Notes under the pieces: model-generated
Told to the model about the DNA's origin: nothing
The model's input: the letters and a program-made list of their open reading frames with translations, nothing else
The model's database searches: none
Program-made: the position numbers and the translations under genes
Part shown: piece by piece, positions 17,103 through 25,069 of the stretch
Layout: every line of letters starts with the position of its first letter
Position numbering within the stretch: position 1 is the stretch's first letter
DNA from: Methylococcaceae bacterium UBA975
GTDB lineage: Bacteria; Pseudomonadota; Gammaproteobacteria; Methylococcales; Cycloclasticaceae
Assembly (NCBI GenBank): GCA_002292375.1
Contig: DBBV01000003.1
Coordinates: forward strand, 59,555 to 123,554
Reading direction: 5' to 3'
Length of the DNA stretch: 64,000 nucleotides

Positions 17103-17447
17103 ATGGATTCACTGCAGTTTTACAAATGCCTCGCTGATAAAACCCGTTTAACATGCCTGATGTTGATACAACAAGAGGGCGAGCTTTGCGTGTGTGAGCT
17201 CATGGAAGCCTTACAAGAAGGGCAGCCAAAAATTTCACGTCATTTAGCCCAACTTCGCAATGCAGGCTTACTCACTGATCGCCGGCAAGGGCAGTGGGTT
17301 TTTTACCGAATTCACCCGGCATTGGCGGATTGGCAAGTCGATGTGCTCGATAAGACCCGTCACAATAGTTCTGATTTCTTTCAACAAAGCCTCGCGCATT
17401 TAACCAATATGCGCAGCCGGCCTGGGCGTGAGCAAACCTGCTGCTAA
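17103..17447 (+). CDS. arsR: ArsR family arsenite-responsive repressor
   Basis: 114-residue winged-helix repressor. ELCVCEL at about residues 29-35 is the classical arsenite-binding Cys pair of ArsR at the start of the recognition region, and a further Cys pair ends the protein (TCC). KISRHLAQLRNAGLL is the DNA-recognition helix. It should release DNA upon As(III) or Sb(III) binding. It sits upstream of the GAPDH-arsJ pair in the same direction, with an operator-rich spacer. No ribosome site precedes the ATG; a TATAAT at 17091-17096 lies only 6 bases before it, so a leaderless mRNA or another promoter is possible. Confidence 0.92.
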   Translation: MDSLQFYKCLADKTRLTCLMLIQQEGELCVCELMEALQEGQPKISRHLAQLRNAGLLTDRRQGQWVFYRIHPALADWQVDVLDKTRHNSSDFFQQSLAHLTNMRSRPGREQTCC

Positions 17448-17484
17448 GCCACCGAGTTCGTTGATTTTAGCTAAACACCATTAA

Positions 17485-17523
17485 ATATATGTTTTTACAT
17501 ATATATGATTATTCATATATAAT
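17485..17523 (+). promoter_or_regulatory. Promoter and overlapping ArsR-type operators
   Basis: A sigma70 promoter is visible: TTTACA at 17494-17499, an 18-base spacer and TATAAT at 17518-17523. Two inverted repeats cover it: ATATATGT/ACATATAT around TTTT (17485-17504) and TATATATGA/TCATATATA around TTAT (17500-17521). Their half-sites recur every 16 bases. ArsR bound here would block RNA polymerase from the GAPDH-arsJ genes. A GGAGGG ribosome site follows at 17542-17547. Confidence 0.7.
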
Positions 17524-17550
17524 TTGTAAAACAATTTAATTGGAGGGTGT

Positions 17551-18567
17551 ATGACGATTAAAGTTGGCATCAATGGCTTTGGCCGCATGGGCCGCTTATC
17601 GTTTAGGGCTGCGTTCGGCTCACACGATTTGCAATTCACACACATTAACGACCCAGCCGCTAATGCAGCTACCTTGGCCCACCTACTTAATTTTGATTCT
17701 GTTCATGGCCGCTGGCACTATCAAGCAGATCACCAAGGCAACACTCTATTAATCGATGGTCACTGCGTGCCTTGCAGCCAAAACACGGCCATTCAACAAA
17801 CTGATTGGTCAGCCTGTGACGTGGTGATTGAAGCCTCTGGAAAAATGAACAGCAAGGCGCAGTTACAGGCCTACCTTGATCAAGGCGTTAAGCGGGTCGT
17901 CGTCACCGCGCCGGTTAAAGAAGAGGGCGTGTTAAATGTTGTTTTGGGTGTCAACCATCATTTATACGACAAAAACTTACACCGTATCGTCACCGCCGCC
18001 TCATGCACAACTAACTGCTTAGCACCGATTGTTCAAGTCATCCATCAACAATTAGGGATTAAACACGGCAGTATGACAACCATACACGACCTCACCAATA
18101 CACAGACAATTTTGGACGCGCCGCATAAAGACCTGCGTCGAGCACGCGCCTGTGGCATGAGCCTAATACCAACAACGACCGGATCTGCTACTGCTATTAC
18201 CCATATTTTTCCCGAACTTAAGGGCAAACTTGATGGCCACGCGGTACGCGTGCCACTGGCCAATGCCTCGCTGAGCGACTGCGTATTTGAAGTTAAACGC
18301 AGCACCTCAGCAAAAGAAGTTAATGCGCTGTTAAAACAAGCTGCCGATAATGAGCTGGCAGGAATTTTAGGCTATGAAGAACGGCCTTTGGTGTCGATCG
18401 ATTATAAAACTGACCCACGCTCTAGTGTTATTGATGCCTTATCAACCATGGTCACTAATGGTACTCAAGTAAAAATATACGCTTGGTACGACAATGAATG
18501 GGGCTACGCTAACCGTACCGTCGAGTTGGTTCGAATGATTGGCGAATTGGATCTCATCGGTCCTTAA
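17551..18567 (+). CDS. ArsJ-associated glyceraldehyde-3-phosphate dehydrogenase
   Basis: 338 residues of the GAPDH family: NAD-binding GFGRMGRL at 8-15, the catalytic SCTTNCLAP near residue 150, and the C-terminal WYDNEWGYANR. Beside arsJ, this type is known to use arsenate in place of phosphate and to make 1-arseno-3-phosphoglycerate, which ArsJ then exports; that gives arsenate resistance without reduction. The pairing here (1 base between the genes) and the ArsR-type operators strongly support that role rather than central glycolysis. The gene has an excellent ribosome site. Confidence 0.9.
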   Translation: MTIKVGINGFGRMGRLSFRAAFGSHDLQFTHINDPAANAATLAHLLNFDSVHGRWHYQADHQGNTLLIDGHCVPCSQNTAIQQTDWSACDVVIEASGKMNSKAQLQAYLDQGVKRVVVTAPVKEEGVLNVVLGVNHHLYDKNLHRIVTAASCTTNCLAPIVQVIHQQLGIKHGSMTTIHDLTNTQTILDAPHKDLRRARACGMSLIPTTTGSATAITHIFPELKGKLDGHAVRVPLANASLSDCVFEVKRSTSAKEVNALLKQAADNELAGILGYEERPLVSIDYKTDPRSSVIDALSTMVTNGTQVKIYAWYDNEWGYANRTVELVRMIGELDLIGP

Positions 18568-18568
18568 T

Positions 18569-19810
18569 ATGCGCCTACGCTCTAGCTTATCAAGTGACAT
18601 CAAACAATACCTGATTATCACTGGTAATTACTGGGTGTTCACGCTCACCGATGGCGCGCTGCGAATGTTGGTGATTTTGCATTTTCATCAACTGGGCTAT
18701 AGCCCTTTGCAACTGGCCTTGCTGTTTTTGTTCTACGAAATTTTTGGTGTTATCACCAATTTATTTGGTGGCTGGTTGGGTACAGTTATCGGCCTAAACC
18801 GCACCATGCAACTCGGCTTGAGCTTACAAATAATTGCCTTATCAATGCTACTCGTTCCTAACCAATGGTTGACCGTCGGCTGGGTCATGGCCGCGCAAGC
18901 GGTATCGGGTATAGCCAAAGATTTAAATAAAATGAGCGCCAAAAGCTCGATTAAATTACTCGTGCCGCGTGGTGCTGAATCGGCCCTCTACAGATGGGTC
19001 GCCTTGCTGACGGGGTCTAAAAACACCTTAAAGGGCACCGGCTTTTTTCTTGGCGGTAGCTTACTTAACCTATTTGGCTTCCAAGGCGCGGTGCTATTCA
19101 TGCTGGGACTATTAACAATCGCCTGCTTAACTAGCCTAATGACATTAAGCAACAAATTAGGCCCACCGAACAGTAAACCAACCTTTAAACAACTCGTTTC
19201 AAAACGTTCTGCCATCAACTATTTATCCGCTGCACGTCTTTTTTTATTTGCCTCAAGGGATGTTTGGTTTGTCGTCGCCTTACCGGTGTATTTATCGACC
19301 ACCTTAGGCTGGGATTTTTGGCAAGTCGGCGGCTTGCTCGCTAGCTGGCTAATTGGCTATGGTGGCATTCAGGCTCTAACGCCTAGGTTAACCGGCCGGG
19401 GCCTATCCTCTACTCCAGATGGGTTGACTGCATGTTACTGGGCGGTAACCCTTGCTGGGATACCGGCACTGATGGCGGCGGCGCTATACTTCAATCTACA
19501 CACGCGTTACGCTCTGTTTATTGGCTTAGCATTATTTGGCCTGTGTTTTGCCATCAATTCGTCCATCCACAGCTACTTGGTCGTGCGTTATGCCGATAAA
19601 TCCCAAGTAGCGATGGACGTTGGTTTTTATTACATGGCTAACGCTGGTGGCCGCTTGCTCGGCACCGTTTTATCCGGCTATTTATACCAATACTATGGGC
19701 TCGCTAGTTGCCTAAGCCTATCGGCGATCTTTATTGTATTCGCTGCCATCTTATCGACCGCGCTACCGAGACATGACTGCAACAAACCGTCGACGTTGCT
19801 GCCTGATTAA
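18569..19810 (+). CDS. arsJ: Organoarsenical efflux MFS transporter ArsJ
   Basis: 413 residues from the ATG at 18569, one base after the GAPDH stop; a longer frame with a TTG start would overlap GAPDH. About 11-12 transmembrane helices. The N-terminal NYWVFTLTDGALRMLVILHF and the following FEIFGV-like segment (YEIFGVITNLFGGW) match the ArsJ family, MFS permeases that export 1-arseno-3-phosphoglycerate from the cytoplasm. The order arsR-GAPDH-arsJ is the recognised arrangement for this pathway. It converges with the beta-CASP gene with only 3 bases between, and no terminator is visible. Confidence 0.88.
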   Translation: MRLRSSLSSDIKQYLIITGNYWVFTLTDGALRMLVILHFHQLGYSPLQLALLFLFYEIFGVITNLFGGWLGTVIGLNRTMQLGLSLQIIALSMLLVPNQWLTVGWVMAAQAVSGIAKDLNKMSAKSSIKLLVPRGAESALYRWVALLTGSKNTLKGTGFFLGGSLLNLFGFQGAVLFMLGLLTIACLTSLMTLSNKLGPPNSKPTFKQLVSKRSAINYLSAARLFLFASRDVWFVVALPVYLSTTLGWDFWQVGGLLASWLIGYGGIQALTPRLTGRGLSSTPDGLTACYWAVTLAGIPALMAAALYFNLHTRYALFIGLALFGLCFAINSSIHSYLVVRYADKSQVAMDVGFYYMANAGGRLLGTVLSGYLYQYYGLASCLSLSAIFIVFAAILSTALPRHDCNKPSTLLPD

Positions 19811-19813
19811 GCC

Positions 19814-21214
19814 TTAAAAGACGGCGCTTTCTCCTTGTTGTGGAATCTGTGCTTTCCAGCCCAGCCCGCTAAGGTGTTGTTGTAATGCCATTTTAGCCTC
19901 TGCTTCACCGTGGACTAGAAAAAGCGTCGGATGCGGTTGTTTAAAGTGGCCGATCCAATCGCTTAATTGTGATTGACTGGCGTGAGCAGAAAAACCGCCC
20001 AGGGTATGAATAGACGCCTTCACTGCAATATCATCACCGGCGTGGCGATAGGTTTTTGCGCCGTCAACTATCGCGCGTCCCGGCGTGCCTTTCGCCTGAT
20101 AACCCACGATAATAACGTGTGCATTACGCTTCCAGATATTATGTTTAAAATGATGCCGAATCCGACCGCCGGTACACATGCCGCTACCGGCAATAATGAT
20201 CGCACCGGATTCTATCGCATTGAGTGCCATCGATTCTTCGGTTGATGGTGTATAGCGTAGGATCGGTAAAAAAGAGTGCAAACTGCTGTTATGCCCGCGT
20301 TGGATTGCAGTGGCATCTTCATCATTATAAAAGTTCTGATAGCGGTGATACACCTCGGTGACTGCAATCGCCATCGGGCTGTCCAAGTAAACCACCTGCT
20401 TTTTTAATACCCCCTTTTGATATAGCTCACCCAGACGAAAAATAATTTCTTGGGTACGACCCACGGCAAACGACGGGATCAAAATATTACCGCCGTTTTG
20501 CGAGGCTTGTACGATAATCTCTTCAAACTCGTCTAAGGTTTGCTGCATCGGGCGATGATTACGGTCACCGTAGGTCGACTCTAGCAGCAGCACATCGGCC
20601 TGCTCTACCAGCTCGGGGTCGCGCAATAAGGCTGCGTAGCTGTTGCCAAGATCGCCCGAGAAAACCAGCTTCTTTTCACCGCCGTTTTCTTCGATAAACA
20701 GTTCGACAATGGATGAACCTAATATATGGCCCGCATCACGAAAGCACAGCGACACGCCCGGTAAAATTTCATGGCGGACACCGTAAGCTAAGCCCTCACA
20801 TAGGCTTAGGGTCGTTTCCACATCCTCTACGCTATAAATCGCTTGAACTTCCTCCTTACCTTGACGACGACGACGTTTGTTTTCCCACTCGGTATCACGT
20901 TGTTGCAGCATGGCCGCATCTTTCAACATGATTTCTAATAAATCACTGGTGGGGTGGGTCATAAATATCACGTTGCTGTAACCCGATACGACCAACTTAG
21001 GTAAGCGCCCTGAATGGTCTAAGTGCGCATGCGACAAAACCACGGCATCAATGCTAGCTACATCAAATTGAAATGCGGCCTTATTCTCTTGTTCCGCCTC
21101 ACGACCACCTTGAAAAAGGCCGCAATCTAGCAAGATGGTTTTACCGCCTGTTTCTAAGATATACGACGAGCCAGTGACCCCTTCTGTTGCGCCGTAAAAC
21201 GTTAGTTTTGCCAT
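19814..21214 (-). CDS. Metallo-beta-lactamase / beta-CASP RNA nuclease-like protein
   Basis: 466 residues. The MBL domain shows SHAHLDHSG (metal motif 2, residues 60-68), DAGHILGSS, and GDLG; the beta-CASP insert and C-terminal RNA-metabolising MBL segment are seen as DSPMA, AGSGMCTGGRI and HTLGGFSAHA. Family members are CPSF73-like or RNase J-like exo/endonucleases, and many bacterial ones of this length have no known substrate. It stands alone, with no RNA-processing gene beside it. Cytoplasmic; no signal peptide. Confidence 0.88.
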   Translation of the reverse strand: MAKLTFYGATEGVTGSSYILETGGKTILLDCGLFQGGREAEQENKAAFQFDVASIDAVVLSHAHLDHSGRLPKLVVSGYSNVIFMTHPTSDLLEIMLKDAAMLQQRDTEWENKRRRRQGKEEVQAIYSVEDVETTLSLCEGLAYGVRHEILPGVSLCFRDAGHILGSSIVELFIEENGGEKKLVFSGDLGNSYAALLRDPELVEQADVLLLESTYGDRNHRPMQQTLDEFEEIIVQASQNGGNILIPSFAVGRTQEIIFRLGELYQKGVLKKQVVYLDSPMAIAVTEVYHRYQNFYNDEDATAIQRGHNSSLHSFLPILRYTPSTEESMALNAIESGAIIIAGSGMCTGGRIRHHFKHNIWKRNAHVIIVGYQAKGTPGRAIVDGAKTYRHAGDDIAVKASIHTLGGFSAHASQSQLSDWIGHFKQPHPTLFLVHGEAEAKMALQQHLSGLGWKAQIPQQGESAVF

Positions 21215-21370
21215 AAACTTACCTCAATAGTGGTTCGAATTTAGTGCTGGCCCTTTCTTAAATCACCTAGGGTCGTTAACCCACAAAGCCTGTGCACTAA
21301 TATCCTGCGCCTGTTGCAGCTTTATAACAATGGGCTATTTGCTAGAAACCAGAGCTAGATCAGTTTTTGC

Positions 21371-22750
21371 TTAAGCCAATAGTTGCGGCATAAAAAAAGA
21401 GGCCAGGCTCAACACCAAAAAGAAGCCCGCCATATCGGTTACGGTGGTCAATAAGGGTCCTGATGCTACGGCAGGGTCAATGCCAAACCGTTTTAGTATT
21501 AAGGGAACGGTACCGCCGATAGATACTGCAATTAACGTATTTAACGACAACGCAAGGCCAATCACTATACCGAGATACACGCTGTCCTTCCAAACCCATG
21601 CCACTAGCCCGATCAGTACGCCAAGTACAATGCCATTGATAATGCCAACGCCTAATTCCTTACGTAACACGTGGAAAAGATCCACCGGACGGGTAAGACC
21701 AAGTGATAATTCACGCATACTAACGCCTACCGCCTGATTGCCTGAACAGCCGCTCATATCTGATACCATCGGTAGAAAAACAGCAATCGCAATAACCGCC
21801 GTCAAGGTTTCTTCATAGGCAGAAATCACGCTGGCTGCGATAATATTCAAAACGATATTAGACGACAACCAGGCTAACCTGCGTCTTGAACGTAACCAGG
21901 TTGGCATAGAGCGCAGCTCATCACCCACTTGCTGTCTTGATAAGCCTTCGTGTTCAACTCGCACCAGTTCGGCATCTGCCAACTCAATGCGCGACACCAC
22001 CCCGAGTATCCGTTCTTCGTCGTCGACCACCGGAACCCCCAAAAATGGGTTCTCGTCGAACAATGTCGCTAACTCATCTTGGCTTGTCTCTGCCTTAACC
22101 GATAACGCCGGTGTCATGATCTCAAGCAAGCTCACCGCGCGTTTACTTCGCAGCAGGTCGCGCAACGACACCACACCGAGCAACTTTCCTGTTTCATCTA
22201 AAACATACGGGTGTTGCCCACGGTGACGCTCAAACTCTTCATCGGCTTCGATCATGCGCTTTAAAATGGTGCCAACAGAATCTGCATGGGTAAAGGTAAA
22301 TGCCTCCAACTCCATTAAGCCACCCGCGGTATCCGGCGGGTATTGTGACAATTTGCGGACATCATCGGCGCTTTCCACATCCATCGCAGATAAAATCGCC
22401 TCCGCATCACTTTTACGCATTTCGTTGACTAAATCCGCCTGCGTATCGGTGTGCAGCTCTTCCATGATTTTTGCCGCGACCGAGGAATCCAGGTCTTTAA
22501 TCATTGCTACAGCTAGGCCAGAAGGCGCTTCTTCAATCAGCTCGGCGGCGGCTTCTGGCGTCATGATTGATATCAATTGGTCGCGTTCATCCGGGGTCAT
22601 CTGCGATGCGTGTCGTAAAATATCTTGGTTTGACGCGCCTTCGATGATCTCAGCGACCTGCTGTTGATCCGCCGCTTCTAACGCGTCATATAACGACTCT
22701 TCCAACGCCTCAAGCGCTGCTTTGTCATCCTTCTCAGGTGCATTACTCAT
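21371..22750 (-). CDS. mgtE: Magnesium transporter MgtE
   Basis: 459 residues with the complete MgtE layout: an N-terminal helical superhelix (about 1-130) rich in EAAELIEEAP-type repeats, a CBS pair (about 131-255) with DETGKLLGVVSLRDLL, and about five transmembrane helices (about 280-459) containing GCSGNQAVGVS, the pore motif. MgtE is a Mg2+ channel closed by Mg2+ binding to the cytosolic domains. I see no magnesium riboswitch in the 150 bases upstream. A second Mg2+ transporter (CorA) is encoded 1 kb away on the same strand. Confidence 0.93.
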   Translation of the reverse strand: MSNAPEKDDKAALEALEESLYDALEAADQQQVAEIIEGASNQDILRHASQMTPDERDQLISIMTPEAAAELIEEAPSGLAVAMIKDLDSSVAAKIMEELHTDTQADLVNEMRKSDAEAILSAMDVESADDVRKLSQYPPDTAGGLMELEAFTFTHADSVGTILKRMIEADEEFERHRGQHPYVLDETGKLLGVVSLRDLLRSKRAVSLLEIMTPALSVKAETSQDELATLFDENPFLGVPVVDDEERILGVVSRIELADAELVRVEHEGLSRQQVGDELRSMPTWLRSRRRLAWLSSNIVLNIIAASVISAYEETLTAVIAIAVFLPMVSDMSGCSGNQAVGVSMRELSLGLTRPVDLFHVLRKELGVGIINGIVLGVLIGLVAWVWKDSVYLGIVIGLALSLNTLIAVSIGGTVPLILKRFGIDPAVASGPLLTTVTDMAGFFLVLSLASFFMPQLLA

Positions 22751-22901
22751 ATCACTATGTTCCTGTTTTTTTTATGGGTTAAATACTACAATTGACTTAA
22801 TGCTTCCCTAAGCAAAGCATAAGCCGCACTATTCCGCCTAGGTCGTTTTTGATTTTCCTCGATGCCAGGCATCCTTACCTTAAGCCTTTAAAAAGGTCGT
22901 T

Positions 22902-23144
22902 TTAGCCTTGTGTTGATCGCAACATGATATTCAATTGATCGACGACGTCAGACCAATCAGAGTCGTCTTCGATAGATTCTTTTAAGAAAGCCGATTGCGA
23001 CGCATTCCAGAAATTGGCTTGATGTAAAACCACGCCCCTAGGTAGATGGGCGTTTTTCTTGATAAATGCCTTAACCGCAGTCTCCGTACTGGCCAAACCT
23101 AATTGGTCAAATAACGCGCTTAACGTGGGATCATTTATTTCCAT
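22902..23144 (-). CDS. DUF2789 family protein
   Basis: 80 residues from the ATG at 23144, selected because GAGG lies 7 bases before it and the sequence from there (MEINDPTLSALFDQLGL) matches the usual DUF2789 N-terminus; an upstream in-frame start adds 19 unlike residues. The family pattern continues with FWNASQSAFLKE and WSDVVDQLN. These are small gammaproteobacterial proteins of unknown function. It lies between mgtE and psiE-like genes on the same strand, each separated by 80-150 bases. Confidence 0.75.
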   Translation of the reverse strand: MEINDPTLSALFDQLGLASTETAVKAFIKKNAHLPRGVVLHQANFWNASQSAFLKESIEDDSDWSDVVDQLNIMLRSTQG

Positions 23145-23231
23145 TGTGTACCTCTTCTTTGAATTACATCCATTATCAATCGACCAATAACTCTTATCCA
23201 CTGTTAGCCGAAACTACTCCTTAAAACACAG

Positions 23232-23678
23232 TCAAAGTGACTCTTTATGCTGTTGACCCACTAAATAATAGGTCACCCCTAACGCGAGCACCACGGCCGC
23301 TATCGAAAAAATATGTATCGCAGTGACGTCTTTAAGGTCAATAATAATGACTTTTCGAGCGATTGCCATCAACGCTGTGGCAATCACGAGCTTAATCGGT
23401 ATAACATCGGTACGCAGGTAAAGGATAATGTTTTGATAAATCTCGATTGCAATTAAAACCACCAAAAAGGCCGCAAAAACCTTAAAAATATCGGACACGG
23501 CTAACAACAGATAAGGCGCTTTAGAGACTTGCGTATAGATCACATAAATGACATCCAGAACCCCCCAAAAAATCACAAACACCATCAAAACAGCGAGCGT
23601 TCTAATGCAAAACTTGATAGCTTTATGTAACCGAGATAACAGCACATCGGGGTGTTTTTCTGGCAGTTCATCACTCAT
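23232..23678 (-). CDS. PsiE-family membrane protein
   Basis: 148 residues with four transmembrane helices, matching the phosphate-starvation-inducible PsiE family (IEIYQNIILYLR and IPIKLVIATALMAIARKVI blocks). Function is unknown in the family; the first member was found as a Pho regulon gene in Escherichia coli. I see no Pho box in the short upstream region. A putative partner role with the ion transporters on either side is only suggested by position. Confidence 0.85.
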   Translation of the reverse strand: MSDELPEKHPDVLLSRLHKAIKFCIRTLAVLMVFVIFWGVLDVIYVIYTQVSKAPYLLLAVSDIFKVFAAFLVVLIAIEIYQNIILYLRTDVIPIKLVIATALMAIARKVIIIDLKDVTAIHIFSIAAVVLALGVTYYLVGQQHKESL

Positions 23679-23743
23679 TTAATTCTCCATCCAATCCATA
23701 TTAATAACCCAGGCTGGGCATCGCCGTGAGTAACACAGCCACT

Positions 23744-24811
23744 TCACAACCATTTGCGCTTTTTAAAGTACACTAATAATACTGCCGGTATCGCTATAAA
23801 GGATAGCCAAAGCGTGGGATACGCCCACTTCCACTTTAACTCAGGCATGTACTCAAAGTTCATCCCATAAATACCGGCAATAAACGTCAGCGGGATAAAA
23901 ATAGATGCAAACACGGTTAAGACCTTCATCACTTCATTCATTTTATTGCTAACGGTAGAGATATAAATCTCCAGTAAACCCGTCAAGACATCCCTATACG
24001 ACTCGATAGACTCGATGACACGAATCGCATGATCGGACACATCGCGCAAATACACATGCGTTTTAGCGTCGATTAAGTCAGATTCGCAGCGCAGCATTTC
24101 TGCCAATAGTTCGCGCACTGGCGAAACGTACCGCCGAATCATAATCAACTCACGTTTTAGGCCTTGTATTTCAAACAACATATCTTGCGTGGGTTCAGAG
24201 CGCAATAAACGGTCTTCTAATGAGGTGACCGTATCGTCTAGTGCGTCTATTAAAATAAAGTTTTGATCGACTATTGCGTCCAATATCGTATACGCTAAAT
24301 AATCGGTGCCCAGACTGGTAAAGCGCCCTTTGCTGGTCTTAATTCGTTTGACAATAGGTTGTAAAAAATCATCGGTTTTTTCTTTAAAAACAAACACAAA
24401 GTTCTTTAACACGAGCAAACTAATTTGCTCATAAATCACCGAAAACCGTGCATTATCTGGCAACAAACACTTCAGCACGATGAACAAATGATCCTCATAC
24501 TCCTCAAATTTTGCCCGTTGATGGGTGTTAAGAATGTCTTCCAACACCAGCTGATGGATACCAAATAAGGCCCCTACGCGCTCTATCACCTCGACATTGG
24601 CAAGGCCCTCAATGATGACCCAGGTCACCGTATCAGTTGCCATGTACCCTAGTGCTTCATCGATCGACTGAATCGGGTGCTCATTAACGGCGCCTGCGGC
24701 ATAATCGATAATGGTCATACGGGTTGTGTCCTCTAACACCTCACCCACATGAACCAAAGAGCCTGGTGGCAGGCCCGTTTTTTTAGACGATGCGCCTATT
24801 GATTCAGCCAT
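23744..24811 (-). CDS. corA: Magnesium/cobalt transporter CorA
   Basis: 355 residues. A long cytosolic, mostly helical N-terminal domain is followed by two C-terminal transmembrane helices; the selectivity motif GMN is at residues 316-318 and the protein ends in a basic KKRKWL tail. CorA forms pentameric Mg2+ (also Co2+ or Ni2+) channels in the inner membrane. No strong ribosome site precedes the ATG. A 258-base spacer separates it from the divergent mechanosensitive channel gene and holds no feature I can name beyond a short AATGA/TCATT repeat at 24887-24901. Confidence 0.92.
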   Translation of the reverse strand: MAESIGASSKKTGLPPGSLVHVGEVLEDTTRMTIIDYAAGAVNEHPIQSIDEALGYMATDTVTWVIIEGLANVEVIERVGALFGIHQLVLEDILNTHQRAKFEEYEDHLFIVLKCLLPDNARFSVIYEQISLLVLKNFVFVFKEKTDDFLQPIVKRIKTSKGRFTSLGTDYLAYTILDAIVDQNFILIDALDDTVTSLEDRLLRSEPTQDMLFEIQGLKRELIMIRRYVSPVRELLAEMLRCESDLIDAKTHVYLRDVSDHAIRVIESIESYRDVLTGLLEIYISTVSNKMNEVMKVLTVFASIFIPLTFIAGIYGMNFEYMPELKWKWAYPTLWLSFIAIPAVLLVYFKKRKWL

Positions 24812-25069
24812 ATGTTCACCAAAAAGTATTCATCCATACAAAGTATAATGGTAAGGCACAACCGGTTTCAAACCTACGGTCTTTTTAATGATTTAGTCAT
24901 TTTTTGTTACAACTGACCAGCGAGCGTTGTTAGTCGACTGTTTTATAAGGGCTAAGGCCCCCTTTGCCAGACCCATCTAGGTTTATAGCATACCGCCGCC
25001 ATTGTCGAATATAATGCCCAAGAAAACGCTTAGCATAACGTTAGCGCGAATAATGAGAAGGCCGAGGCC

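Noticed and set aside
22254..22667. 137-codon open frame opposite mgtE
   Set aside because: Low-complexity Ser/Ala translation antisense to the conserved MgtE N-terminal domain; a shadow frame.
24887..24901. AATGA/TCATT repeat upstream of corA and the mechanosensitive channel
   Set aside because: Five-base spacer and short arms do not fit FNR-type geometry; likely chance in an AT-rich spacer.
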